Source: Beijerinckiaceae bacterium
GTDB taxonomy: Bacteria > Pseudomonadota > Alphaproteobacteria > Rhizobiales > Beijerinckiaceae
DNA: 64,000 bases
Assembly: GCA_947370975.1 (NCBI GenBank)
Contig: CANBNG010000010.1
Coordinates: forward strand, 83,198-147,197
Direction of reading: 5' to 3'
The notes below the pieces were generated by a model. The model had not been told where the DNA came from. It did no database searches and saw only the letters and a list, made by a program, of their open reading frames with translations. Every line of letters starts with the position of its first letter. The stretch's first letter is position 1. Below, piece after piece: positions 8,280 through 17,249 of the stretch. The position numbers and the translations under genes were made by a program.

Positions 8280-8318
8280 TCTCCCGATCAGGCGCGACGA
8301 CGCCGCGCTGACGGGAGA
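8280..8318. other. Inverted repeat between helicase and membrane protein genes
   Basis: Arms TCTCCCG and CGGGAGA enclose further pairing (TCAGGCGCG against GCGCTGA). There is no T-run on either side, so it may be an mRNA-stabilising hairpin or a weak terminator for the helicase gene. Confidence 0.5.
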
Positions 8319-8339
8319 ACGAGCGAGTTTTAGAGCGGT

Positions 8340-10331
8340 TCACTCGGCCGGGCGATCCTTGCGGAATTTCGGCTTGGAACCGTCGTTGCCGGCTTCGGCT
8401 TTCGGCTTGTCGAACTTCTTCTCGAACTTCGGCTTGTCGCTTTTGGGCCCATCGAACTTGGGTTTCTCGAACTTGGGCTTGTCATATTTGGGCTTGTCGC
8501 CAAACGCCGGCTTGCCGAATTTCGGCTTGTCACCAAAGGCAGGCTTGTCACCAAAGGCAGGCTTGGCGAATTTCGGACGCTCGGATGCGCCGCCTTCAGC
8601 GCGGTCGTTGAACGCGCCCTTGCCGGCATAGGGCTTCTTGTCGAAATCGGGCTTCTTGCGGAAGGCCGGCTTTTCGACAGCGCCTGCGCCGTCCATGCGC
8701 GTGAATTTCAGATCGGCCTGACCGTCCTTGCTCGGCTTGCCGGGGCGCAGCAATGCGGCGGCGAAAGCATCGGCCTGATCGACGCCGACTTCGAACTTCG
8801 TCTCGGTGTCGAAAATGCGGATCGCGCCGATGGCGTCACGGGTGACATCCCCACGCTTGCAGATCATCGGCAGGAGCCATTTCGGATCGGCGCTGTTGCG
8901 GCGGCCAATGTCGATATGGAACCAGACGCCATTGCCACGCGGGCCGGCGCTGCGGGGCGAGGACGAGGCAACGCCATCGCGCGGCGAGGAGGCGCGCGGG
9001 GGCCGGGGATCGCGGCCAAAGCCCGGATCGCTGACATCTTCGGGCGAGGGAAGGCGCGAGCGATACATGCGCACAAGCGCAGCCGCCACATCTTCCGCCG
9101 AGCGTTCGGCGAGCAGCGCGCGGGCGAGGGTCAGATCTTCCTCGCTCGTCTCTTCGCTGAGCACGTCGTCCTTGAGCAACCGTTCCTGATCGAGCTTGCG
9201 CACGTCTTCGGCGGTCGGCGGGCCAGCCCATTCAGGCTGCACGCCGGCATCCACCAGCAGGCCCTCGGCGCGGCGACGGCGCGACATTGGCACGAGGAGC
9301 ACGGCAATGCCCTTGCGCCCGGCGCGGCCGGTGCGGCCCGAGCGATGCTTCAGAATTTCAGCATCGTTGGGCAGGTCGGCATGAATGACGAGATTGAGGT
9401 TGGGCAGATCGATGCCGCGTGCGGCAACGTCGGTGGCCACGCAAATGCGGGCGCGGCCATCGCGCAGGGATTGCAGCGCGTGATTGCGTTCGTTCTGGCT
9501 GAGTTCGCCAGACAGCGCGACAGCGTTGAAACCGCGCTCGAGCAGGGCTGCCTGCATGCGACGCACGGCTTCGCGCGTGTTGCAGAACACGATGGCGCCC
9601 GGCGATTCATAGAAGCGAAGAAGGTTGACGGTGGCATGTTCGATTTCATGCGGCATCACGCGCAGCGCGCGGTAATCGATGTCGGCATGGGCGCTTTCGC
9701 CTGCTCCGACTTCAAGCCGCAGCGCGTCTTTCTGATAATCGCGCGCGAGCTTCACAATGCCCTTGGGCAAGGTCGCGGAGAACAGCAGCGTGCGGCGCTC
9801 GGGCGGCGTCGCCTTGAGGATTTCTTCGAGATCCTCGCGGAAGCCGAGGTCGAGCATTTCATCGGCTTCATCGAGGATGAGCGCGCGAATTTCGGAAACA
9901 TCGAGGCCCTTGCGCTCGATGTGATCGCGCAGACGGCCAGGTGTGCCCACAACAATATGTGCGCCCTGCCCCAGCATCTGGCGTTCGCGGCGCGGGTCCA
10001 TGCCGCCCACGCAGGCGACGACCTTGCCGCGGGCACCGGCATAAAGCCAGGCGAGCTCGCGATGCACCTGAAGGGCAAGTTCGCGGGTGGGCGCAACGAT
10101 GAGCGCCAGCGGTGCGCCGGCGGCGCCAAAATATTCAGCCTCGTCGAGCAGCGTCTGAGCTATGGCAAGGCCATAGGCGACGGTCTTGCCTGAGCCGGTC
10201 TGCGCGGAGACGAGAAGATCGCGTCCCTGCGTTTCGGGTTCGAGAACGGCAAGCTGAACGGGTGTCGGCTCGTGATAGTCGCGCGCGGCGAGCGCGCTCG
10301 CCAGGGTCGGGGTGGTCGCGGGAAAGGGCAA
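8340..10331 (-). CDS. DEAD-box RNA helicase with DbpA-type domain and repetitive basic tail
   Basis: The protein has 663 residues from the TTG at 10331, chosen for its AAGG ribosome site seven bases upstream and because PFPATTPTLASALAARDY is the usual N-terminus; a GTG at 10376 would add 15 residues. The Q motif, AQTGSGKT (43-50), a DEAD box within LILDEADEMLD, SAT and HRSGRTGRAGRKG are all present, followed by a DbpA/CsdA RNA-binding domain near residues 480-555. The last 100 or so residues are a low-complexity tail of KPxFGDKP-like units rich in Lys, Phe and Pro. A role in ribosome assembly or RNA remodelling at low temperature is likely. Confidence 0.92.
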   Translation of the reverse strand: MPFPATTPTLASALAARDYHEPTPVQLAVLEPETQGRDLLVSAQTGSGKTVAYGLAIAQTLLDEAEYFGAAGAPLALIVAPTRELALQVHRELAWLYAGARGKVVACVGGMDPRRERQMLGQGAHIVVGTPGRLRDHIERKGLDVSEIRALILDEADEMLDLGFREDLEEILKATPPERRTLLFSATLPKGIVKLARDYQKDALRLEVGAGESAHADIDYRALRVMPHEIEHATVNLLRFYESPGAIVFCNTREAVRRMQAALLERGFNAVALSGELSQNERNHALQSLRDGRARICVATDVAARGIDLPNLNLVIHADLPNDAEILKHRSGRTGRAGRKGIAVLLVPMSRRRRAEGLLVDAGVQPEWAGPPTAEDVRKLDQERLLKDDVLSEETSEEDLTLARALLAERSAEDVAAALVRMYRSRLPSPEDVSDPGFGRDPRPPRASSPRDGVASSSPRSAGPRGNGVWFHIDIGRRNSADPKWLLPMICKRGDVTRDAIGAIRIFDTETKFEVGVDQADAFAAALLRPGKPSKDGQADLKFTRMDGAGAVEKPAFRKKPDFDKKPYAGKGAFNDRAEGGASERPKFAKPAFGDKPAFGDKPKFGKPAFGDKPKYDKPKFEKPKFDGPKSDKPKFEKKFDKPKAEAGNDGSKPKFRKDRPAE
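8400..8580 (-). repeat. Tandem repeats encoding the KPxF tail of the helicase
   Basis: Short degenerate units containing GGCTTGTC and ACTTGGGC-type words encode the Lys-Pro-x-Phe repeats. One 18-base unit (GGCTTGTCACCAAAGGCA) is repeated exactly in tandem near 8522-8563. The repeat stays in frame with the helicase gene. Confidence 0.75.
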
Positions 10332-10465
10332 GAAAGAACCTTCGAGATGGGCGGCGCGGCCTTGGGCCTTGCGCACGCGGGGCAGCTCTCACGGCCGCCG
10401 AAGGGTTTTCTCTTACGCCGATTTGCCTGCAAACGCCACCCCTGATCGTGCGCGGACAATGCTTG

Positions 10466-11326
10466 TCACGCCGCGCGGGGCCCGCCGACCTTGCGCGCGC
10501 GGGGCTGGGGCGCGCGCTTTTGCCCGAGCAGGCGCAGCGGCACGAGCGCCACAGCGATAAGAAATACCCAACTTGCCGGGCGCATGGCCATATCGGGGTC
10601 GAGATTGGCGGCCAGCACGCGGCTGGCGTCCACCCCGGTCTTGCCGGCATACCAACCCGCCTCGAGCAGGGCCGCGCCGAGCGCGCTGGCGCAGGCCAGC
10701 CCCGCCATAGCCAGAGGCCCGCGCAGGTTGCGCGCCTGCAAGGAGCGCCAGCCCATCAGCAGAACAAACACGCCCGCCTGAATCACCGGCTCGCTGACAT
10801 CCACCTTCGATTGCAGGAAGGAATGGACGAGGCAGAAAATGGTCAGCCAATAGATCGTGCGGTGCAATTTATTCCAGCGCAGGCTGCCAAGCCGCGCCAC
10901 CCAGCCATCGGTCGAGGTAATGCCAAGCGCAGTCAGCCCGACGAGGGCGACAAAGCCGATGGTGAGATAGAAGCGCAGCGCGATTTCGGAGGCGACCCGC
11001 ACAAGGTCGCCGCTCTGGTCATAGATGTAGAGTGCGAAATGGATCAGCACATAGGCCAGCGCGCCAACGCCGATCATGCGCCGCGTATCGACAAGGCGCG
11101 GCCAGTGCGCGACCGTCCGCAAGGGTGTGACCGCAAGCGAGGCCAGCAGAATGCGCAGGCTCCAGGCACCCGTCTGGTGCAGGGCCTCCGTTACGGGTTT
11201 TGGCGCGAGATCCCCCTGCCACCATTGCCACGCCACCCACAGGCCCGGCAGGAACAGCCCGATGAAAATGGCAAGCTTGAGGGGGGCAAGGCGGCCCTTG
11301 CGGTCTGTCCAGGGCGGCACGCACAT
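10466..11326 (-). CDS. msrQ: Haem-binding membrane subunit MsrQ (YedZ family)
   Basis: The protein has 286 residues from the ATG at 11326; a GTG two codons later (11320) is better spaced from the GGAG site and may be the true start. About six membrane helices are visible with conserved histidines (RTVAHWPR, YVLIHFALYIYD, LHRTIYWLTIFCLVHSF) that bind b-type haem in the ferric-reductase-like domain. MsrQ passes quinone electrons to the periplasmic methionine sulfoxide reductase MsrP. No msrP gene is adjacent. The in-frame upstream extension to 11920 runs antisense to the phosphopantetheinyl transferase and is rejected. Confidence 0.88.
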   Translation of the reverse strand: MCVPPWTDRKGRLAPLKLAIFIGLFLPGLWVAWQWWQGDLAPKPVTEALHQTGAWSLRILLASLAVTPLRTVAHWPRLVDTRRMIGVGALAYVLIHFALYIYDQSGDLVRVASEIALRFYLTIGFVALVGLTALGITSTDGWVARLGSLRWNKLHRTIYWLTIFCLVHSFLQSKVDVSEPVIQAGVFVLLMGWRSLQARNLRGPLAMAGLACASALGAALLEAGWYAGKTGVDASRVLAANLDPDMAMRPASWVFLIAVALVPLRLLGQKRAPQPRARKVGGPRAA

Positions 11327-11422
11327 TCTCCGGAAGCAAGGTCTCAGGCCTTGTCTCACAGACAAGGGACGAACGAAACGCACAGATGGTTGAATGCACC
11401 CGGCGCGTGCTAAAAAGGCTCC

Positions 11423-12175
11423 ATGGCCACGCTCGATCCCGTTTTCAGCCCCCGCTCCCTCGCCGGCCCCGCGCCCGTGCTGGAGGCAGCAAGCGCGCAT
11501 GTCTGGCTTGTGCCCCTCGAAACACCCCTTGCACCCTGCGCGGCGATTCTGAGCCTTGAGGAACAGGCCCGCGCCGCGCGGATGAGCCATGCGGGCGCGC
11601 GCGACACATTCCGCCATGCCCGCACGGCGCTCCGCCTCATCCTTGGCCATTATCTGGGGACTGACCCCGCCGCCCTGCCGCTGGCGCTCGGGCCACACGG
11701 CAAGCCCTGGCTCGACCTGCCGCACGCGCCGCAGTTCAACCTGTCGCATTCCGGCGCCCTCGCGCTGCTGGCGGTGACGGCCGACGCGCCCGTTGGCATC
11801 GATCTCGAAATCATCCGTCCGGTGAGCCGCATGGAACGGCTGGCCGAGACCTATTTCGCGCCAAGCGAAATTGCCGCGCTGGCAAGCCTGCCCGAGGCCG
11901 CGCGGCTCGATGCTTTCCATGCCTGCTGGACCCGCAAGGAGGCCTTTGTCAAAACCAGCGGCGCGGGACTTCTGACAAATCCCTTGTCAGGCTTCGATGT
12001 CAGCCTGACGCCCTATGCACCCGCAGATTTGCGCGCCATTGGCGGGGACAGGGCGGCCGCAGAGGCCTTTACCCTGCACGCCTTTCGCCCGCAGGCCGAT
12101 ACCTGGGCCAGCATCTGCATCGCAAGGCGCGATGTCGGCGTGCGCTTTTTTCAGGCGACGTCCGACGTGGCTTGA
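11423..12175 (+). CDS. 4'-phosphopantetheinyl transferase (Sfp type)
   Basis: This 250-residue protein has the three family motifs: FNLSHSG (near 110), VGIDLE (near 126) with the metal-binding Asp and Glu, and FHACWTRKEAFVK (near 170-182). It moves the phosphopantetheine arm of CoA to a carrier protein of fatty acid, polyketide or peptide synthesis. No carrier or synthase gene is in the window. Its 3' end overlaps the convergent hydrolase gene by 25 bases in a near-palindrome (separate entry). Confidence 0.92.
   Translation: MATLDPVFSPRSLAGPAPVLEAASAHVWLVPLETPLAPCAAILSLEEQARAARMSHAGARDTFRHARTALRLILGHYLGTDPAALPLALGPHGKPWLDLPHAPQFNLSHSGALALLAVTADAPVGIDLEIIRPVSRMERLAETYFAPSEIAALASLPEAARLDAFHACWTRKEAFVKTSGAGLLTNPLSGFDVSLTPYAPADLRAIGGDRAAAEAFTLHAFRPQADTWASICIARRDVGVRFFQATSDVA
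12151..12175. other. Near-palindromic overlap of two convergent gene ends
   Basis: These 25 bases are an imperfect palindrome around 12163 (10 of 12 base pairs match). They hold the stop codons of both genes, and both strands encode the same C-terminal peptide QATSDVA. As RNA it could fold into a hairpin in both transcripts. Confidence 0.85.
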
Positions 12176-13245
12176 GCCAATCCCGCCAGCCAATCGGCCG
12201 CAACAGCGGCGATTTCGGCATTGTTCTTTTCCAGCATCAGCATGTGGCCATTGCCGAAAATGCCAAGATCGGCGAGCCGCAGGAAGGTCACATCAACGCC
12301 GGCCTGCCGCAGATAATGCACCGTGCAATGATCGTAGGGCGCGTGGTAGGAGGCTTCGCCCTGCACGACGAGCACAGGGATATGGGCGAGATTGGCAAGC
12401 TTGCGCGCGGGTTCGGCCTGCGCCCAGCCGCGCATCAAACCCGGCCCATCGGCCATGTCCTGCCGCACGAAATGCAGATCAGCGGGATCGGCAAGCGGTG
12501 GATCATAGGCGAGCGGTTCGGCTGTGAGCCCAAAGGGCTTGGTGAACGCGCCATCCTCGAACCAGTCCGGCGCACCCTTTGCCACCATGTCGCGGACCGG
12601 CGGGCCTGAGGGCTCCATGGCGACAATGGCCGTGACTAGGCCGGGGCGCGCATCCGCAATGAGCCAGCCAAAGGTGCCAGATTGCGAATGGGTGAGCAGG
12701 ATTGCGGGCCCGATCCGATCGAGCAGCGCCGCGCCTGCATCGCGGTTGAGCGCCTGCTGCTGGGCAAAGCGCGCGAGGGAGGGAAAGCTCTGCGCATAAT
12801 ATTGGTCGAAAATCGGATCGCCCGCGACACCGGCGCCTGGCCATTGCGTGTGCAATTGCGCCTGGGGCCAGAGTTTGGAGCGCGCGGGCGCGGTGAATTG
12901 CTGCTCGACGCGCGCGACGGAATGGCGCGTCAGCGCACCCGTCTCCGGCTGATGGGCCGAGCGCGCCCGCGAGGGCTGATCGCATACATAGACCGCATAA
13001 CCGCGACGCAGGAAAAACTGCGCCCAGCCTTCACGCCCGTCCGGCGTGCCGGTGTAATTGAGCCCGCTTTGTCCGCCGCCGGAAAACATGACGATGGGCA
13101 CATTCTGCGTGCGGTGCTGCGGGATCTGGAATTCGACATACATCTGGCCGGACATGAAGCGCCCGTCGGGTGTATCGAAATAGCGCCCGCCGCAGAAAAA
13201 ATAGCCCTGTTCGCTGATTTCGAGAGGGGGCCTCGCCGCGCTCAT
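12151..13245 (-). CDS. Alpha/beta hydrolase, esterase-like (cytoplasmic)
   Basis: The protein has 364 residues without a signal peptide. The nucleophile elbow is HSQSG (near 187-191), with an oxyanion region MFSGGGQSG near 53-61 and the likely catalytic His in GNGHMLMLEKN near 337. Its ATG overlaps the stop of the upstream hydrolase (ATGA), so the two are translationally coupled and may act on the same substrate in different compartments. The substrate is unknown. The C-terminus is encoded in the near-palindrome shared with the opposing gene. Confidence 0.82.
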   Translation of the reverse strand: MSAARPPLEISEQGYFFCGGRYFDTPDGRFMSGQMYVEFQIPQHRTQNVPIVMFSGGGQSGLNYTGTPDGREGWAQFFLRRGYAVYVCDQPSRARSAHQPETGALTRHSVARVEQQFTAPARSKLWPQAQLHTQWPGAGVAGDPIFDQYYAQSFPSLARFAQQQALNRDAGAALLDRIGPAILLTHSQSGTFGWLIADARPGLVTAIVAMEPSGPPVRDMVAKGAPDWFEDGAFTKPFGLTAEPLAYDPPLADPADLHFVRQDMADGPGLMRGWAQAEPARKLANLAHIPVLVVQGEASYHAPYDHCTVHYLRQAGVDVTFLRLADLGIFGNGHMLMLEKNNAEIAAVAADWLAGLAQATSDVA

Positions 13246-14399
13246 TTCACGGCCGCAATGACGCCCTTCTCATCGGCGCGGAAACGGCCTTTGGCCTTGC
13301 CCTTCACGCTCGTGCTCTTGAGCCATTCGTAAGAGGCGGCATGGAGCACACGCGACTGCTGCTCCCACACCATGAAATGGGTGGCGCAGGCAATGCCGAC
13401 AAAGGCCTTCCTGTCCGTGCCGAGATCATCGAACAATTCATTGTTGGAGCGCGTCAGGTCATCCTGCTCGCCCACCATGATGAGGGTTGGCACTTTCACC
13501 TTGGCAGCGCCCTCGCCGTTCCAGCCCCAATAGGTGCGCGAGGGCGCGCGCAGGCCACCTGTGCCCCAGGTCGCGCCGACGGGATCGAGCTCGACATTCA
13601 AATTCCAGATCAAATCGGGCATGCCGGGCTCGATGCTGGCGGGGCATTTCGAGGTTCCAAGCCACCGCTTGCCGATGCCGACATCGCGCGTCTGCATGGT
13701 CATGGGCGCACCGGGCTTGGGCAGAACATCGGGCCGCTGCGAGGGATTCTTGCGGCTGTAATTGGAGGAGGCGAAAATGACGAGCTTCTCAACCTTTTCG
13801 GGGTGGCGACCAACATAAGTGCCCGTGCGAATGCCCCCGCCCGACCAGCCGATCAGGGCGATCTTGTCGACGCCGCGCAAGGTGCGGATGTAATCGACCA
13901 CGCGGTCGATATCGGCGCTTTCGCTATCGCTGCTGACGAGCTCGAACGGATATTTGGGTGCGCAGGTCGCGGCCAGATTTTTCGGCACGAGCAGGGATTG
14001 CTGCTTGGGATCGAGATTGCAGGGATCATCCATCATCGGATGGCCGGACTTGCCATAGCCGGTCATATCCATCGCGAAGACGTCGTAGCCGCGCTTGGCG
14101 AGATATTCCATCCAGGAATAATTTCGATAGGCGACATCGAAAGCCAGCGTCGCGGGCGAATAGCCGCCATGCACCATCAGGACGACCTTGCCTGCAGGGG
14201 CCTTGCCATCGGGCGCATTGAGGATCGAGGCCGGCACTTTCTCGCGCACGAACAGATCGATGGGCTTGCCTGCAATCGCAGGCACGGTCGAGATGTGGGA
14301 GACGAGACGATCGATGGTCTGGACGCGCTCCTGAGCAAGAGCAGCGGTCGTCGACAGAAGGCAGCAGAGCGCGCCGGTCGTGAATGTTCTCAAGCCCAT
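13242..14399 (-). CDS. Secreted alpha/beta hydrolase
   Basis: The protein has 385 residues from the ATG at 14399, which has a strong GGGAGGG site six bases upstream and gives a clean signal peptide ending at ALAQ. HGGYSP supplies the oxyanion region, the elbow is GWSGGG, an acid residue lies in MVGEQDD and the catalytic His in ATHFMVWE. It is probably a periplasmic esterase or lactonase. The coupled downstream gene encodes a second, unrelated-length alpha/beta hydrolase without a signal peptide. Confidence 0.83.
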   Translation of the reverse strand: MGLRTFTTGALCCLLSTTAALAQERVQTIDRLVSHISTVPAIAGKPIDLFVREKVPASILNAPDGKAPAGKVVLMVHGGYSPATLAFDVAYRNYSWMEYLAKRGYDVFAMDMTGYGKSGHPMMDDPCNLDPKQQSLLVPKNLAATCAPKYPFELVSSDSESADIDRVVDYIRTLRGVDKIALIGWSGGGIRTGTYVGRHPEKVEKLVIFASSNYSRKNPSQRPDVLPKPGAPMTMQTRDVGIGKRWLGTSKCPASIEPGMPDLIWNLNVELDPVGATWGTGGLRAPSRTYWGWNGEGAAKVKVPTLIMVGEQDDLTRSNNELFDDLGTDRKAFVGIACATHFMVWEQQSRVLHAASYEWLKSTSVKGKAKGRFRADEKGVIAAVK

Positions 14400-14581
14400 A
14401 ATTCGCCCTCCCCGCAGGATTTCGAGGGCGCACTCTTGATGGGCGCCGCTCGCGCTTATTACGGCGGCGCTCCGCCAATGTGTCAAGTTTCAGGGGCGGT
14501 CGAACGCGATACATCTTGTATTGCCTTTTTACAGGCGCGACCGTCCTTCGAGATGCGTTCGCACGACCTTTGGAGATTGTC

Positions 14582-15952
14582 TTGCCGCTCCGTTCCGATC
14601 CGGCCCTGATTGCGCTCCACCGCTTCGGTTTCGGGGCTGGTGCGGGCGAATTGGCCCAGGCGCTCGCCCGCCCGCAAGCCTTCGTGCGCGATCAGCTCGC
14701 GCGGCCTGCACCGCTCTCGCGCAGCGATCTGCCGGCAAGCGATCAGGCCCTGCGTGAGCAACGCAAATTTGCACTGGTGCGCGAAGATGAGCGCAAGCGA
14801 ATGGCGTCAAGCGAGCCCACAGCGAGCGACAAGCCATTGCCGCCCACCGCAGAGCAAATGCTGTATCGGGATGAAGCGGCTGTGCGCTTTGCCGCTTTTG
14901 CTGCGAGCCCGACGCCATTCATTGAAAGGCTCGTGCTGTTCTGGACAAATCATTTTGCGATTTCGCTCAACAAGGGCCCGGCGCTGCGCGCGAGCATCGG
15001 CGCGTTCGAGCGCGAGGCCATACGCCCGCATGTGCTGGGTCGTTTCACCGATATGCTTCAGGCGGTCGAACAGCATCCCGCCATGCTGCTCTTTCTCGAC
15101 AATGAAAATTCCACCGGGCCGCAATCGCGCACGGGTGCGGCCGGCAAACGCGGGCTAAATGAAAATCTCGCGCGCGAAATCCTGGAGCTGCATACGCTTG
15201 GCGTCGATGGCGGCTATGGGCAGGAGGATGTCACGAGCCTTGCCCGCATTCTCACCGGATGGACTGTGACAAACCGCGAGGATGATCTTTTCTACGGCGG
15301 GCGATTCACCTTCTCACCCGTGCGCCATGAGCCCGGCGCGCAGACAGTGCTCGGCAAGACCTATGCGCAAGAGGATGTTGCGCAGGGCCGCGCGGCGCTT
15401 GCCGATCTTGCGACCCATCCCGCGACCGCGCGCCATCTCGCGCGCAAGCTGGCGCGTCATTTCCTTGCCGACGAGCCGCCCCAATCGCTTGTCGCAAGGC
15501 TGGAGGTCGCGTTCAAGGCGAGCAATGGCGATCTGATGAGCGTCACCCGCGCGCTTGTCGATGCGCCTGAATGCTGGTCAGCGCCGCTGACAAAAATACG
15601 CTCGCCGCAGCTGTTTCTTGCAGCTCTCCTGCGCGCAGCCCCACGCAAGCCCGAGGTTGGCGCTCTGCTCAGCCATCTCATTCTCATGGGTCAGCCCTTC
15701 TGGAATCCGCCTGACCCCAGCGGGTGGCCCGACATCGAGCGAGCCTGGGCCTCGCCCGAGGGCATGAGCGTGCGGCTCGACATTGCCGCCTTCTGGGGCA
15801 GGCTGAATAGCGGGGTCGATCCGCTCGCACTTCTCGACCAGACCTTCGGACCGTCAGCCTCCGCACAAACCCGCCAAGCCATTGCGCGCGCCGAGAGCCG
15901 CGCACAGGGGCTGGCGCTTGCGTTCATGTCTCCCGAATTTCAACGCTGCTGA
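14582..15952 (+). CDS. DUF1800 family protein
   Basis: The protein has 456 residues from the TTG at 14582, chosen because GGAG lies six bases upstream and the family usually begins just before the ALHRFGFGA motif. Other family blocks are FWTNHFAIS, NENLAREILELHTLGVDGGYGQEDV and LTGWTV. DUF1800 proteins nearly always precede a DUF1501 protein, as here. Their joint function is unknown. No clear signal peptide is present on this chain, although its partner has a Tat signal. Confidence 0.85.
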   Translation: MPLRSDPALIALHRFGFGAGAGELAQALARPQAFVRDQLARPAPLSRSDLPASDQALREQRKFALVREDERKRMASSEPTASDKPLPPTAEQMLYRDEAAVRFAAFAASPTPFIERLVLFWTNHFAISLNKGPALRASIGAFEREAIRPHVLGRFTDMLQAVEQHPAMLLFLDNENSTGPQSRTGAAGKRGLNENLAREILELHTLGVDGGYGQEDVTSLARILTGWTVTNREDDLFYGGRFTFSPVRHEPGAQTVLGKTYAQEDVAQGRAALADLATHPATARHLARKLARHFLADEPPQSLVARLEVAFKASNGDLMSVTRALVDAPECWSAPLTKIRSPQLFLAALLRAAPRKPEVGALLSHLILMGQPFWNPPDPSGWPDIERAWASPEGMSVRLDIAAFWGRLNSGVDPLALLDQTFGPSASAQTRQAIARAESRAQGLALAFMSPEFQRC

Positions 15953-15962
15953 GGGACAAAAA

Positions 15963-17189
15963 ATGGGCGATTGGAAGGCACATCTCTCACGACGCAGCGT
16001 TCTTGGCGCAACGGCGACCCTTGCCGCCTGGTCCTATGCGCCACGTTTTGCCTTTGCCGCGCAGGGCCGCGATCCGCGTCTCGTCACCATCATCTTGCGC
16101 GGCGCAATGGATGGCTTGTCAGCCATAGCGCCCATTGGCGACCCGGATTATCTGGCCTTGCGCGCCGGGCTCGCGCTCTCCGCGCAGGGGCCAAACCCTG
16201 CCATGCCGCTGGATGGCTTTTTTGCGCTCCATCCCGCCATGCCGCATTTCGCGCGGCTTTACAGAGCGGGCCAGGCGCTCGCCATTCATGCCACCGCCAC
16301 GCCCTATCGCGCGCGCTCGCATTTCGATGGGCAGGATATTCTCGAAAGCGGCCAGCCACGGCCAGGCCTCACAGACAGCGGCTGGATGAACCGTGTCTTG
16401 CAGGCCTTGCCCAAGGGCGAGCGCATCGCCAGCCAGGGGGGACTTAGCGTTGGCGCCATGACGCCGCTCATCATGCGCGGCAAGGCCCCCGTCCTCGGCT
16501 GGGCTCCGCAGACGCTCCAGCGCGCGGATGAGGATCTCGCAACGCGCTTGCTGGCACTTTATCGCGACAATGACCAGCCACTCGCCGATGCACTCGCGCG
16601 CGGGCTGGCTGCCGACCGCATGGCCACGCGCTCAGGCATGAATGGCAAGGAGGCGCGCGGCCCGGCGGGTGGCGTGGAAGCCATGAAACAGATCGCCACC
16701 GGCGCGGCGCGGCTGATGGCGCAAGAAGACGGGCCGCGCGTGACGGCACTGGCCTTCGACGGCTGGGACACACATGCCAATGAGGGCAACGCGACAGGTG
16801 CGCTCGCCCGCCTGCTCGGCGGGCTCGATGAAAGCCTTGCGGCCTTCGAGACCATTCTTGGCGCACGCTGGGCTTCCACCATCATTCTCGTCATCACGGA
16901 ATTTGGCCGCACCGCGCGCATCAACGGCACCACCGGCACGGACCATGGCACGGGCACAGTCGCGTTTCTGGTTGGCGGCGCCGTGCGCGGCGGGCGCGTG
17001 ATTGCCGACTGGCCCGGCCTGCGACAGGAACATCTTTTCGAAGGGCGCGACCTGAAGCCCACAACCGACCTGCGCGCGCCGATCAAGGGCCTTCTTGCCG
17101 ACCATCTTGGCCTCACTCCAGACGTGCTGCGGCGAAGCGTTTTTCCGGGATCGGACGTGATCGCGCCCATGAAAGGACTCATCGGCTAG
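15963..17189 (+). CDS. DUF1501 family protein, Tat-exported
   Basis: The protein has 408 residues. The leader carries SRRSVLGA (9-16), a twin-arginine signal, and ends near AFAA. The body belongs to the alkaline-phosphatase-like DUF1501 family: LRGAMDGLSAIAP, DSGWMNRVLQ, AFDGWDTHANEG and VITEFGRTARINGTTGTDHG include the probable metal-binding Asp and His residues. It starts ten bases after the DUF1800 stop. It may be a metal-dependent sulfatase- or phosphatase-like periplasmic enzyme; the substrate is unknown. Confidence 0.85.
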   Translation: MGDWKAHLSRRSVLGATATLAAWSYAPRFAFAAQGRDPRLVTIILRGAMDGLSAIAPIGDPDYLALRAGLALSAQGPNPAMPLDGFFALHPAMPHFARLYRAGQALAIHATATPYRARSHFDGQDILESGQPRPGLTDSGWMNRVLQALPKGERIASQGGLSVGAMTPLIMRGKAPVLGWAPQTLQRADEDLATRLLALYRDNDQPLADALARGLAADRMATRSGMNGKEARGPAGGVEAMKQIATGAARLMAQEDGPRVTALAFDGWDTHANEGNATGALARLLGGLDESLAAFETILGARWASTIILVITEFGRTARINGTTGTDHGTGTVAFLVGGAVRGGRVIADWPGLRQEHLFEGRDLKPTTDLRAPIKGLLADHLGLTPDVLRRSVFPGSDVIAPMKGLIG

Positions 17190-17249
17190 CGCAAGGCGTT
17201 TCACCTCGCTACAACGGGGCATAAACGCGCGCAGCAGCAGGAGAGCATC

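Noticed and set aside
8500..8600. CRISPR-like repetition in the helicase tail
   Set aside because: The units are in-frame coding repeats with no unique spacers.
8916..10193. Plus-strand open frame opposite the DEAD-box helicase
   Set aside because: All helicase motifs are on the minus strand and the plus-strand product has no recognisable domain.
11327..11920. N-terminal extension of MsrQ
   Set aside because: It would be antisense to the phosphopantetheinyl transferase, and MsrQ is complete without it.
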